Below, one piece after another: positions 51,125 through 60,309 of a stretch of DNA of 64,000 nt. The translations under genes were made by a program, and so were the position numbers. Under the pieces are notes generated by a model. The model did not search any database. It was given only the letters and a program-made list of their open reading frames with translations, and was not told the origin of the DNA. The stretch comes from Paenibacillus flagellatus (GTDB taxonomy: Bacteria; Bacillota; Bacilli; Paenibacillales; NBRC-103111), in contig NZ_QJVJ01000001.1 of assembly GCF_003217775.1 (NCBI RefSeq), forward strand, positions 372,001 through 436,000. The letters are read 5' to 3'. Each line of letters starts with the position of its first letter. The stretch's first letter is position 1.

Positions 51125-54100
51125 TTACTTGAGCACGATCGCCGTGCGGCTGAACCCTTCCTTCGTCTTGCGCACCTCCAGCACCGCCGGGAACGCGTCC
51201 TTCAGCTCCTGCACGTGGGAGATGACCCCGATCATCCGCCCCGCCTTCTGCAAATCGACGAGCGTCGCGATCGCCTTGGCGAGCGATTCCTCGTCGAGCG
51301 AGCCGAACCCTTCGTCGATGAACATCATCTCGATCGACACGCCGCCCTGGAACGATTGGATGACGTCGGTCATGCCCAGGGCAAGGCAGAGCGACGCATT
51401 GAACTTCTCGCCGCCGGACAGCGACTTGACGTCGCGGGTTTGCCCCGTATAGGCGTCGTACACGTCGAGACCGAGGCCGCTCTGCTTGCCCCGCGTCTCG
51501 AGCCGGTCGCTGCGCTGGAGCGTAAATTGGCCGTTGGACAGCCCGGAGAGGCGGACGTTGGCGGCGTGCAGGATGTGCTCCAAATATTCGATCAGGATGT
51601 AGCGCTCGAACGAAATTTTAAGCGGGTTGTCGCCCTTCAGCATCTGGTACAAATCGAGCACCTGCGCCAGCCGGTCTTCGAGCTCGCGTACCCGCTCCTG
51701 CGCCGTCCGGATCGCCGCCTGCAGCCGCGCGGCCTCCTGCCGGTACCGGTCGGCCGTCTGCAGGTCGGCCAGCGCCCGCTCGAGCTCGGCCTTGCGCTCG
51801 GCGATCGCCGCCGTCATCGCGTCCGCGTCGGCCGGCCGCTTGCCCTCGAGCTCGCGCGCCAGCTCCGCCGTCTGCCGCTCGAGGGCGGCGAACGCCTCGC
51901 GGAACGCGTCGATGCGCCCGCGCAGCTCGAGCCGCTCCGGCTCGGCCAGCCGCGCCGCCGCGTAGTCGGCCGGCGTCGCGAAGCCGCCCTGCGCCAGCTC
52001 CTGCGCGAGCCGTTCGCCGGCTTCGCGCAGGCTCGCCTCGGCCTCCGCGAGCTGCGCGGCCATCTGCGCCTCGCTCGCCCGCTCCTCCGCAAGCCGCGTC
52101 TGCGCTTGCTGCAGCCGGCGCTGCGCCTCCTTCCAGGCGGCGGCGAGCGCGTCGAGCGCGGCCGTCTGCGCCTGCAGCCGGCGCTCGAGCTGCTCCGGCG
52201 AGCGGAGCTCCTCCGGGATGCGCTCGAGCTCCTTGTCGAGCAGCGACCGCTTCGCGGCGCTTTCCACGGCGAGCTGCTGCTGGCGCGCGAGCAGCGCGTC
52301 CTTCGCCTGCGCGAGCGCCTCGAGCGTCCGGTCGAGCTTCGCGTCGTCCTCGCGCATCGGCTGCAGCGCCGCCGCCAGCTGCTTCAGCTTGTCCGTCTCC
52401 GCGCGGAGACGCTTCCCCTCCGCCTCGACGTCCGCGTACTGCTCCGCCAAGCCGGTCGGCGCGATGCTGTGCTCGGCCAGCTCGGAGGCGCCCGCCTCCC
52501 GGCTCGAGCGGGCGGCCGCCGCCTGCGCCCGGGCGGCGCTGAACTCCTGCTCGGCGTGCCGGAGCGCCTGCTTCGCCTGCGCGAGCGCCTCGCGCGACGG
52601 CACCTCCTCGCCGACGGCCGCCTTGCTCGGATGCGACTCGCTGCCGCACACCGGGCAAGGCTTGCCGTCGTGCAGATGCGCCGCCAGCAGGCCGGCCTGC
52701 CCTTCGATCCAGAGCGCCTCGAGCCGGTCGTGCTCGGCGCGGGCCCGCTCCAGCGCGCGCTGGCCGTCCGCTTCGGCGCGGCTCCAGTCGCCGAGCCGCT
52801 TCTCCAGCTCGAGCAGCTCCTTCAGCAGCCGCGCCTTGCCGCGCAGCCGGTCCAGCGCCTCGAGCTTCTCCGGCAGCGCCGCCGTCTCCGCCTCGGCCTC
52901 GCGCAGCCGCGCCGCGCCCGCCCGCTTCGCCTCGCGCGCCTCCGCGAGCTGCGCCTCGGCCGCCGCCAGCTTCTCGCGCCCGGCCTGCTCCTCGCGGAGC
53001 AGCCGCTCCGCCTCGAGCCGCCGCGCGGCCAGCTCGCGCACCGCCGGCGCCAAGTCGCCGAGCCGCTGCAGCTCGCGCTCGGCCGCCTTGCGCTCCGACT
53101 CGCGCGCCTCCTCGGCGCGGTGCGCGGCGTCCGCTTCGGCGAGCGCGCGCTCGGCTTCGGCGGCGTCGCGCCGCTTCGCGTCGAGCCGGGCGCGCTTCGC
53201 CGCGGCGTCCTGCGCCGCCCGGGCGGCTTGCTCCGCGTACGGCTCGATGCGCGCCGCCCGCTCGGCCAGCGCGAGCCGCCGCTCGAGCTCGGCGACGCCG
53301 GCGCGCTCGAGCTCGAGCTCCGCGAGCCGCACGCGCTGCCGCTCGAGGTCCGCGAAGCGGCCGTTCAAGAGCAGCGCGTCGCGCAGCTCGGCTTCGCGCC
53401 GGTCGAGGTCGGCCGCGAGCGCCGCCTTCCGCTCCTCGCCCGTCCGGGCGAGCTCGCCGTAATAGGCGATTTCCCGCTCCAGCCCGTCCGACACCTGCGC
53501 CGCACTGTAGACCGGCTGGGCGAACGTCGCGGCCAGCTCGCTTTCGTCGCGAAGCGGCAGCGTCTCCCTGACTTGAGCCAAGTACAGGTCGGCCCGGGCG
53601 GCCGCCTCCTTGTGGGCGTCCTTCAGCTCCCGGTGCTTCGACTGAAACCGCTCCTCCAGCTTCTCGTACAGCCCGGTCCGGAAAATGCGCCGGAGAATGT
53701 CCTCCTTGTTCTCCGTATCGGACGTCAGCAGCTTGCGGAATTCGCCCTGCGGCAGCATGACGATTTGGCTGAACTGCTCCTTCGTCAGCCCGATGATCGA
53801 CTCCAGCTTCGCGTTGACGTCGGTGACGTGGAACCGGTCGACGCAGGGCGTCTCCTGTCCCGACGTCGTCTCGTACAGCTCCGCCTTGCCGCCGGTCTCG
53901 TTTTTGTTCGAGCCTTTCCGGTGGGGCATTTGCCGGAAGACGCGGTACGTCCGCCGGCCGACGGCGAAATGGAAGTCGACCGCCGTATGCGTCTCGTCCT
54001 CGGCGAAATGGCTGCGCAGCACGCGCGTCTCGGCGCGGTCCTCCCCGCTCGCCGAGCCGTACAGCGCAAAGCAGATCGCGTCGAAGATCGTCGTCTTCCC

Positions 54101-54217
54101 CGCTCCGGTATTGCCGGAGATGACGAACAGCCTCCGGTCCTCGAGCAGCCCGAAGTCGATCGTCTCCGAGTCGCGGTACGGGCCGAACGCGGTCATCGTC
54201 AGCTTGAGCGGCTTCAT
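51125..54217 (-). CDS. sbcC: SbcC, ATPase subunit of the SbcCD nuclease
   Basis: A 1030-residue SMC-like ATPase. Walker A is in SGNTGAGKTTIFDAICF near residue 35. Two long Ala/Glu/Arg-rich coiled-coil arms meet at the zinc hook PCPVCGSESHP near residue 525. The C-terminal head has the ABC signature SLSGGEKFNASLCLALG and Walker B in MMFIDEGFGSLDEESL. With SbcD it trims hairpins and blocked DNA ends. ATG at 54217 is six bases after AAGGAGG and overlaps the sbcD stop by 4 bp. The coding DNA is strongly biased to G+C, giving long spurious frames on the other strand. Confidence 0.92.
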   Translation of the reverse strand: MKPLKLTMTAFGPYRDSETIDFGLLEDRRLFVISGNTGAGKTTIFDAICFALYGSASGEDRAETRVLRSHFAEDETHTAVDFHFAVGRRTYRVFRQMPHRKGSNKNETGGKAELYETTSGQETPCVDRFHVTDVNAKLESIIGLTKEQFSQIVMLPQGEFRKLLTSDTENKEDILRRIFRTGLYEKLEERFQSKHRELKDAHKEAAARADLYLAQVRETLPLRDESELAATFAQPVYSAAQVSDGLEREIAYYGELARTGEERKAALAADLDRREAELRDALLLNGRFADLERQRVRLAELELERAGVAELERRLALAERAARIEPYAEQAARAAQDAAAKRARLDAKRRDAAEAERALAEADAAHRAEEARESERKAAERELQRLGDLAPAVRELAARRLEAERLLREEQAGREKLAAAEAQLAEAREAKRAGAARLREAEAETAALPEKLEALDRLRGKARLLKELLELEKRLGDWSRAEADGQRALERARAEHDRLEALWIEGQAGLLAAHLHDGKPCPVCGSESHPSKAAVGEEVPSREALAQAKQALRHAEQEFSAARAQAAAARSSREAGASELAEHSIAPTGLAEQYADVEAEGKRLRAETDKLKQLAAALQPMREDDAKLDRTLEALAQAKDALLARQQQLAVESAAKRSLLDKELERIPEELRSPEQLERRLQAQTAALDALAAAWKEAQRRLQQAQTRLAEERASEAQMAAQLAEAEASLREAGERLAQELAQGGFATPADYAAARLAEPERLELRGRIDAFREAFAALERQTAELARELEGKRPADADAMTAAIAERKAELERALADLQTADRYRQEAARLQAAIRTAQERVRELEDRLAQVLDLYQMLKGDNPLKISFERYILIEYLEHILHAANVRLSGLSNGQFTLQRSDRLETRGKQSGLGLDVYDAYTGQTRDVKSLSGGEKFNASLCLALGMTDVIQSFQGGVSIEMMFIDEGFGSLDEESLAKAIATLVDLQKAGRMIGVISHVQELKDAFPAVLEVRKTKEGFSRTAIVLK

Positions 54218-55383
54218 ACGGCCCCTCCTTCCTCGCGCAGCAATTGTTCGTATGTATCGGCAAACAGCCGCCGCTTCGCTTCGTCCAGCGGCATGCCCTT
54301 CACTTCCTCGTAAAACGCCGCGAACAGCTCGACCGGATCGGCCTCCCGGCGCCCGCGGACCGCGTTCGCCCTGTCGGATGCGGCGGCCGTTTCGAGCGCC
54401 GAGGCTGGCCGGCGCTCGACATGGAGCGCGTTCGGGTAGACGGCGCGCACTTTTTCCATCGGGAACAGCACCGGATTGTCGTTCGTCAGCGTGACGAAGA
54501 CGTAATCGTCGGACGGCGCGTGCTTCTCGATCTCTTCGATCGTGCCGCTGATCCGTCGCATGTCGCGCAGCGGCTTCAGCTCCCGGCGCTCGATCGTCGC
54601 CTGCCCCGACGCGTCCAGCTCCACGACGTAAAAGCATTTCCGGTGGGACTCCTCGGACGCGGAATATTTCAACGGCGAGCCGGCGTAGCGGATATGCTCG
54701 TGCTGCACGTAATGCGCCTGGTGCAGATGGCCGAGCGCCGTGTAGTGGAACGGGCGGAAATAGTCCGCGCGCACGTGCTCCGCCCCGCCGATCGACAGCG
54801 GGCGCTCGGAATCGCTCGTATTGTTCTTCGGCTCGCCGCCCGGCGTGACGAAGGCGTGGCCGACGAAGACGTGCCTCGCCTTCGGATCCATCGCGGCCTC
54901 GATGCGCGAGACAATCGCCCGCATCGCGTCGTCGTGGGTACGGATCGTCTCGTCCCCGAGTACCGCGCGCACCTGGGCGGGGTCGGCGTACGGCACGAGA
55001 TGAACGTGCACGTCGCCGTGCGCGTCGCGCAGGACGACCGGGCGCGGGTCCGCCCGCAGCTGGCCGGCGAGGTGGAGCCCTCTTCCCTCCATAATGCGCG
55101 TGGCGAAGTCGAGCCGGTCCGGGCTGTCGTGATTGCCGGATATGGCCAGCACCGGCGTATTCAGATCGACGACGAGGCGCTCGAGCAGCTCGTCCAGCAG
55201 ATCGACCGCCTCGGTCGGCGGCACGGCCCGATCGTACAAATCGCCGGCGATGAGCACCGCGTCGGGCCGCTCTCGTTCGACGGTCTCGACGAGCTCGTTC
55301 AAGACGTAGCGCTGGTCCTGCGTCATGTAGACGCCGTGCACGAGCTTGCCGAGGTGCCAGTCGGCGGTATGGATAAACTTCAT
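54214..55383 (-). CDS. sbcD: SbcD, nuclease subunit of the SbcCD complex
   Basis: A 389-residue metallophosphoesterase. FIHTADWHLGK gives the D-x-H metal ligands, LIAGDLYDRA the next Asp, AISGNHDSPDRL the N-H-D pair, VGHAFVTPG and ALGHLHQAHYV the C-terminal histidines. It cuts DNA under control of SbcC ATP hydrolysis. The ATG at 55383 behind AAAGGAAG is the start of the conserved MKFIHTAD. The frame is open 24 codons upstream without a good ribosome site. It heads the sbcDC operon. Confidence 0.92.
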   Translation of the reverse strand: MKFIHTADWHLGKLVHGVYMTQDQRYVLNELVETVERERPDAVLIAGDLYDRAVPPTEAVDLLDELLERLVVDLNTPVLAISGNHDSPDRLDFATRIMEGRGLHLAGQLRADPRPVVLRDAHGDVHVHLVPYADPAQVRAVLGDETIRTHDDAMRAIVSRIEAAMDPKARHVFVGHAFVTPGGEPKNNTSDSERPLSIGGAEHVRADYFRPFHYTALGHLHQAHYVQHEHIRYAGSPLKYSASEESHRKCFYVVELDASGQATIERRELKPLRDMRRISGTIEEIEKHAPSDDYVFVTLTNDNPVLFPMEKVRAVYPNALHVERRPASALETAAASDRANAVRGRREADPVELFAAFYEEVKGMPLDEAKRRLFADTYEQLLREEGGAV

Positions 55384-55570
55384 GCTTCTATCTTCCTTTC
55401 CGGACATTCGTTTCGCGGTAAAAGACGGTAACACTGCCCTGTGCGCGGCTCGCACAAAACGAGCCGTCTATATCCATTCGTCCCGGAACCGCGTTATTCC
55501 TGTCCGCCCGACGCAATTTCGGCGCCAGCCAATTTTTCCCCGCTATCCGCGCATTACGGGATATATGGAA

Positions 55571-55600
55571 AAGGACGAAGGGCAATTGCCCTTCGTCCTT
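55571..55600 (-). terminator. Hairpin downstream of the qox operon
   Basis: AAGGACGAAGGGCAA and its exact complement follow each other without spacer, giving a perfect 30-bp palindrome 40 bp after the qoxD stop. The minus strand continues TTCC. It separates qox from sbcDC. Confidence 0.65.
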
Positions 55601-55640
55601 CATCACCCGGCCGCATCCCGGCGTCCGATTCCCGTCCGCC

Positions 55641-56000
55641 TTAATGCGCCACCGTATTGTACGTCATGATCCAGATCGAACCGATGACGATCGTCAGCAG
55701 AATGATCAACCCGAGAATGAGCGCCATCAAGTTGTAGCGCGGCTTCTCCTCCTCGCGCAAATGCATGAAGTAGACGAGCTGCACGACGAACTGGAGCACC
55801 GCCGTCCCGAGCAGGACGACCATCGCGGCCGTTCCTTCGAGCACGTCGTTCAGGATGACGACGAGCGGGATGATCGTCAGCACGATCGAGAGCAGGAAGC
55901 CCGTAACGTAAGATTTCAGCGAGCCGTGATGGTGCCCGCCGCCCGATGCGCCGTGCGAGCCGTCGTGTCCGTTCGAATGAGCCGAATGGTGCTGCGCCAT
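55641..56000 (-). CDS. qoxD: Quinol oxidase subunit IV
   Basis: A 119-residue membrane protein with a His/Gly-rich N-terminus (residues 3-26) and three hydrophobic helices. VQLVYFMHLREEEKPRYN between helices two and three is the conserved loop of CyoD/QoxD/CtaF subunits. It is the last gene of the qox operon, starting one base after the qoxC stop region, and helps assemble the terminal oxidase in the cytoplasmic membrane. Confidence 0.88.
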   Translation of the reverse strand: MAQHHSAHSNGHDGSHGASGGGHHHGSLKSYVTGFLLSIVLTIIPLVVILNDVLEGTAAMVVLLGTAVLQFVVQLVYFMHLREEEKPRYNLMALILGLIILLTIVIGSIWIMTYNTVAH

Positions 56001-56001
56001 C

Positions 56002-56637
56002 TTACATCACCCCCATCAAGTAAACGATCGTGAAGACGAAAATCCAGACGACGTCGAGAAAGTGCCAATACAAGCTGATGACGTTCACCTTGCGCCGCGT
56101 CACCGGCGTAATGCCCCGCTTCGCGAGCTGAATCATGAGCGCGACCATCCAGAACAGACCGATCGATACGTGAAGCCCGTGCGTGCCGACCAGCGTATAG
56201 AAGCCGGACAGGAACGCGCTCGTGCCGATCGTCGCGCCTTCGTGCACCATCGTGACGAATTCGCTGATTTCGAGCGTGATGAACGCGAGACCGAGGGCGG
56301 CCGTTACGGCCAGCCAGCCGATCAGCCCTTTTTTGTCGCCGCGGTTCATCGACAGCACCGCCAGCCCGCTCGTGAAGCTGCTCGTCAGCAGGATGAACGT
56401 CTCGGCGATGACGCCGGGCATTTCGAACAGCTCGTGCGGCGTCGGCCCGCCGTTCGTATTGCCGTGCAGGACGATGTACGTCGCGAACAGCGTCCCGAAC
56501 AAAATACAGTCGGTAATGAGAAACAGCCAAAACCCGAACGTCCGTACCGCCTCGAGATCGTGGTGGCCGTCGTGGTGATCGTGATGGCCGCCCGCCGGAT
56601 GCTTGGTATGGTGCGTGTTGCCGATTGCGTTGCCCAT
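56002..56637 (-). CDS. qoxC: Quinol oxidase subunit III
   Basis: A 211-residue protein with a His-rich N-terminus (AGGHHDHHDGHHD) and five membrane helices. FGFWLFLITDCILFGTLFATYIV, then MVHEGATIGTSAFLSGFYTLVGTHGLHV and LYWHFLDVVWIFVFT are the standard subunit III motifs, with the five-helix form typical of quinol oxidases. Its start codon shares the end of qoxB (1-bp overlap). Confidence 0.9.
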   Translation of the reverse strand: MGNAIGNTHHTKHPAGGHHDHHDGHHDLEAVRTFGFWLFLITDCILFGTLFATYIVLHGNTNGGPTPHELFEMPGVIAETFILLTSSFTSGLAVLSMNRGDKKGLIGWLAVTAALGLAFITLEISEFVTMVHEGATIGTSAFLSGFYTLVGTHGLHVSIGLFWMVALMIQLAKRGITPVTRRKVNVISLYWHFLDVVWIFVFTIVYLMGVM

Positions 56638-58607
56638 CAGACCGTCCCCCTCAGCTCGGCTTCCGTCTTGATGACCTCTTCAGCCGGAATATAGTATTCG
56701 TTATCGTACGTAAACGAATGGACGAGCATGCATGCCGCTACGCCGATGAAGCCGGGAATCGCCATCCAGAGCCAGTCGAACACGAGGCCGAAGCCCGCGA
56801 CGAACCAGAAGAACGACATGATGAACGCGATGCCCGAATTGCCCGGCATATGGATCGGCTCGACCGGCGGCTTCGGCGGAACCGGCTTGCCCTGCTCGCG
56901 AAGCTGCTTCTCCTCCCACCAGGCGTCGCGCGAATGGACGACCGGAATCGTGGCGAAGTTGTAGGCCGGCGCCGGCGAAGGAAGCGACCATTCGAGCGTG
57001 CGGCCGCCCCACGGGTCGCCCGTCGTATCGCGCTCCATAAATTTCATGCTGTGCACGATTTGCCATACTTGGAAGATGAAGCCGATTCCCATCAGGAAGC
57101 CGCCGATCGTCGAGACGAAGTTGAGCTCCCACCATCCGCTGTCCCAGCCGTAGGCGTTGACGCGGCGCGTCATCCCCATCAGTCCGAGCACGTATTGCGG
57201 CATGAAGCAGACGTAGAAGCCGATGTTCCAGAGCCAGAACGCCCACTTGCCGATTTTCTCGTTCAGCTTGAAGCCGGTCACCTTCGGCCACCAGTAGTAC
57301 AGCCCCGCGAAGTAGCCGAACGCGACGCCGCCGATGAGCACCTGATGGAAGTGTGCGATCAGGAAGTAGCTGTTATGGAACTGGAAGTCCGCCGGCGCGA
57401 CGGAGAGCAGCACGCCGGTCATGCCGCCGACGACGAAGCACGGGATAAACCCGATCGTCCACAGCATCGGCGTCTTGATCGTCAGACGGCCGCGGAACAT
57501 CGTGAACAGCCAGTTGAACACCTTGACCCCGGTCGGGATGGCGATGATCATCGTACTGACCGCGAAAAACGCGTTGACGTTCGCGCCCGAGCCCATCGTG
57601 AAGAAGTGATGCGCCCACGTGAAGAACGACACGACGCTGATGCTCATCAGGGCGAACACCATCGATTTGTAGCCGAACAGCCGTTTTTTCGAGAACGTGG
57701 CCGTAATTTCCGAGAAAATCCCGAACGCCGGCAGGATGACGATATACACCTCGGGGTGGCCCCACATCCAGATCAGGTTGATGTACATCATCGGGTTGCC
57801 GCCGCCGTCCAGCGTGAAGAAGTGCGCCCCGAGATACCGGTCGAGGAACAGCAGCGCCAGCGTCACGGTCAAGATCGGAAACGCCAGGATGATCGTCAAG
57901 CTGCTCGACAGCACCGACCACGTAAACATCGGCATTTGCATCAGCTTCATGCCGGGGGCGCGCATTTTCAAAATCGTCGCGATAAAGTTGATCCCCGTCA
58001 TCAAGCTGCCGATCCCGGATATTTGGATGCCCCATATATAGAAGTCTTGCCCGACGCCCGGACTGTGCGACATTTCCGACAGCGGCGGGTAGGCGAGCCA
58101 GCCCGCGTCCGGCGAGCCGCCGATGACGAACGACAGGTTGAACAGCATCGCGCCCCAGAAAAAGAGCCAGAAGCTGAGCGAGTTCAGAAACGGGAACGCG
58201 ACGTCGCGCGCACCGATCTGCAGCGGCACGACGAGGTTGAACAAGCCGAACATGAGCGGCATCGCCATGAACAGAATCATGATGACGCCGTGCGTCGTGA
58301 ACACTTGGTTGTAGTGCTCCGGCGACAAAAACTCCATATCCGGGAAAGCGAGCTGCGTCCGCATGAGCAGCGCGTCCATCCCACCCCGGAACAGCATGAG
58401 CAGCGAGGCGATGACGTACATGATGCCGATCCGCTTATGGTCGACGGTCGTCAGCCATTCGCGCCACAGCCACGTCCATTTTTTGAAATACGTCAGGACG
58501 AACAGCACCGAAGCGAGCGTCAGGACGATCGCCACGTCGGCGCCGTAAATGAGCGGGTCGCCGGTGACGAAAAATTCGGAAGCGAACTGTTTAATGTTGT
58601 CCCACAT
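56637..58607 (-). CDS. qoxB: Quinol oxidase subunit I (haem-copper catalytic subunit)
   Basis: A 656-residue subunit with about fourteen membrane helices. The low-spin haem ligand is in FTTHGVIMILFMAMPLMFG, the CuB/Tyr-linked region in MWGHPEVYIVILPAFGI, the paired His in TWAHHFFTMG and the haem a3 ligands in AHFHQVLIGG. The GHPEVY motif marks an A1-type proton channel. It reduces O2 to water and pumps protons using electrons from menaquinol. The ATG at 58607 overlaps qoxA by 17 bp. The frame is open well upstream, but that part reads the qoxA 3' region in another frame. Confidence 0.93.
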   Translation of the reverse strand: MWDNIKQFASEFFVTGDPLIYGADVAIVLTLASVLFVLTYFKKWTWLWREWLTTVDHKRIGIMYVIASLLMLFRGGMDALLMRTQLAFPDMEFLSPEHYNQVFTTHGVIMILFMAMPLMFGLFNLVVPLQIGARDVAFPFLNSLSFWLFFWGAMLFNLSFVIGGSPDAGWLAYPPLSEMSHSPGVGQDFYIWGIQISGIGSLMTGINFIATILKMRAPGMKLMQMPMFTWSVLSSSLTIILAFPILTVTLALLFLDRYLGAHFFTLDGGGNPMMYINLIWMWGHPEVYIVILPAFGIFSEITATFSKKRLFGYKSMVFALMSISVVSFFTWAHHFFTMGSGANVNAFFAVSTMIIAIPTGVKVFNWLFTMFRGRLTIKTPMLWTIGFIPCFVVGGMTGVLLSVAPADFQFHNSYFLIAHFHQVLIGGVAFGYFAGLYYWWPKVTGFKLNEKIGKWAFWLWNIGFYVCFMPQYVLGLMGMTRRVNAYGWDSGWWELNFVSTIGGFLMGIGFIFQVWQIVHSMKFMERDTTGDPWGGRTLEWSLPSPAPAYNFATIPVVHSRDAWWEEKQLREQGKPVPPKPPVEPIHMPGNSGIAFIMSFFWFVAGFGLVFDWLWMAIPGFIGVAACMLVHSFTYDNEYYIPAEEVIKTEAELRGTV

Positions 58608-59601
58608 GGCCGTTGCTCCCTTCGTTCTTTTTCGATCCGGCGGTGGAGCCGCCGTCTCCTTTGGTTGGGTTCGGGTTGGACTGTCCGTGTCCGGCGTGGC
58701 CGCCGTCGTTCGATTGCGCCGGCGTTCCGCCATGGCGGTGGGATGCGGCATATTTCGTTACCGTCTGCTCGAACAGCCCCTTCGGGAACGACGAGAAGCT
58801 GCGAACCTCGGACACGCCCGGCGTCGCGAGCTGCTTGTACCCTTCCTCGGTCAAAGCGGGCTCCTTGCTCTTGACGCCCGCCACCCATTCGTCGAATTGG
58901 GCTTGCGACGTCGCTCTCGCCGTGAAGCGCATCTTCGCGAAATCTTTGCCGCTGAAATTCGCGCCCGAGCCGAAATAGTCTCCCGGCTCGTCGGCCTGCA
59001 GGTTGAGCGTCATCGCCATGCCGGACATCGTATAAATTTGCCCGCCCAGCTGCGGAATCCAGAACGAGTTCATCGGCGCGTCCGACGTCAGGACGAACTT
59101 GATCGGCTTATCCTCCGGGAACTGGACGTAGTTGACGGTCGCGATCCCCTGCTCCGGATAATAGAACAGCCATTTCCAGTCGAGCGACGTCACCTGGATC
59201 GTCAGCGGCTTCTGCTGCGCTGCCGAAGCGAGCGGCCGGGACGGCTCCAAAATATGCGTATATTTCACGGTCACGAATCCGAGAATGGCGATAATGACGA
59301 TCGGAATGCCCCACCAGATCGTTTCGAGCTTCGTGTTGTGCTCCCATTCCGGCTCGTAAGCCGCTTTATGGGAAGCTCTCTCCCGATACCGCCATACGAT
59401 GATGGCCGTCAGGATCAGCACCGGCACGACCACGATCAGGCACAATGCCGTCGAAATGTAAATCAGGTCGCGCTGCTGCGCGCCGACCGGTCCTTTCGGA
59501 TCGAGGACGATCAGCTTGTCGCTGCAGCCGGACGCGATGAGCGTCATCGCCATCAGCGAGAGCGCGGCGAACCATCGGCGGAACGTTCGTGCATGTTTCA
59601 T
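58591..59601 (-). CDS. qoxA: Quinol oxidase subunit II (lipoprotein)
   Basis: A 336-residue subunit II. The lipobox IASGCSDK near residue 25 indicates acylation at the outer face. Two membrane helices (about 45-70 and 95-115) precede a cupredoxin domain with LDWKWLFYYPEQGIATVN and SDAPMNSFWIPQLGG. The cysteine/histidine CuA ligands of cytochrome c oxidases are missing, which marks it as quinol-oxidising. A long Gly/Asn/His-rich C-terminal tail follows residue 280. ATG at 59601 is nine bases after AGGAG. It is the first gene of the operon. Confidence 0.9.
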   Translation of the reverse strand: MKHARTFRRWFAALSLMAMTLIASGCSDKLIVLDPKGPVGAQQRDLIYISTALCLIVVVPVLILTAIIVWRYRERASHKAAYEPEWEHNTKLETIWWGIPIVIIAILGFVTVKYTHILEPSRPLASAAQQKPLTIQVTSLDWKWLFYYPEQGIATVNYVQFPEDKPIKFVLTSDAPMNSFWIPQLGGQIYTMSGMAMTLNLQADEPGDYFGSGANFSGKDFAKMRFTARATSQAQFDEWVAGVKSKEPALTEEGYKQLATPGVSEVRSFSSFPKGLFEQTVTKYAASHRHGGTPAQSNDGGHAGHGQSNPNPTKGDGGSTAGSKKNEGSNGHVGQH

Positions 59602-59695
59602 CTGTCTCATCTCCTCACGCTCGTGCGGGAATGTCTCTTGTCTTTACCTTACCAGAAACGGCCGTGCGTTACTGCACAGTTAACAAAGGCGTCAA

Positions 59696-59735
59696 CGAAA
59701 CGTTGAATTTCCGTAAAACATTGTTCAACGTTTCG
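59696..59735. promoter_or_regulatory. Inverted repeat upstream of the qox operon
   Basis: CGAAACGTTGAA (59696-59707) and TTCAACGTTTCG (59724-59735) are a perfect 12-bp inverted repeat with a 16-bp spacer, 95-135 bp before qoxA. Further AACGTTTC-like half-sites lie at 59741-59748. No terminator T-run follows, so it may be an operator for a respiration regulator. The rest of this 320-bp gap holds the terminator at 59864-59892 and no gene. Confidence 0.45.
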
Positions 59736-59863
59736 ACAAGAACGTTTCCGAGAGCGTTTGCATCTGCCAAAGGTACCGTTTTCACGGCAGTAGGCGGCTG
59801 CGGCTTGGCGAAACATGACGCATACGATCCGCGTTTTTGTTCACACTATGGTCAAAAAGAAGC

Positions 59864-59892
59864 AAAAAAAGAAGGCAGCCCGTGCCGCCTTC
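59864..59892 (-). terminator. Intrinsic terminator of the small membrane protein gene
   Basis: GAAGGC (59871-59876) pairs with GCCTTC (59887-59892), with a few inner pairs, and the minus strand runs into T7. Confidence 0.65.
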
Positions 59893-59922
59893 CGCTTGTT
59901 ATCGTATTTCGTTATCGACTCG

Positions 59923-60174
59923 TTATTGCTGCTTCGCCTTCCCCGTATGGAACAAACGGATCGCGGCGCCGATCATATAGATCTGTACGCTGCCGACGAG
60001 AAAGCCGATCCCGACCATCAGCCCCAAATTGCGGTCGGAGAAATCGCTTACCTCGAACAAACAAGTGACCAGTCCGATGCACAAAGCGATCCAAGCGACT
60101 ACGGTCATTACGGATGCGAGACGGTTGCCGTCCTTCACGGCCTCTTGCTGGATGGCGATCGTTTTCGTCGTCAT
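59923..60174 (-). CDS. Small two-helix membrane protein (YiaA/YiaB-like layout)
   Basis: An 83-residue protein with two hydrophobic helices (about residues 21-42 and 52-74) joined by a short polar loop VSDFSDRN, followed by FHTGKAKQQ. The layout resembles YiaAB two-helix domain proteins, but the match is not firm. The ATG at 60174 has AAGGAG eight bases upstream; GTG at 60183 touches that site and is unlikely. It is a single-gene unit between two terminators. Function unknown. Confidence 0.72.
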   Translation of the reverse strand: MTTKTIAIQQEAVKDGNRLASVMTVVAWIALCIGLVTCLFEVSDFSDRNLGLMVGIGFLVGSVQIYMIGAAIRLFHTGKAKQQ

Positions 60175-60280
60175 GTCGAACACTCCTTGCGATTGTCGTC
60201 GTTACGTATATTGTAACACACTTTTCGCAATTTGTTCATCATTTCTTCAAATTTCGTTCAACAAATGGACAAAAACGGGC

Positions 60281-60303
60281 AAAGGAGCGGCAGCCTGCCG
60301 CTC
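60281..60303 (-). terminator. Intrinsic terminator of the DUF gene
   Basis: GGAGCGGCA and TGCCGCTCC pair over 9 bp with a 3-base loop just after the stop at 60310. The minus strand continues TTTGCC. Confidence 0.65.
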
Positions 60304-60309
60304 CTCGAG

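Noticed and set aside
50396-54313. 1305-codon plus-strand frame opposite sbcC
   Set aside because: It mirrors the Ala/Glu/Arg-rich coiled-coil coding of sbcC; the composition is Arg/Leu/Pro-rich without any domain. SbcC on the other strand has all expected motifs.
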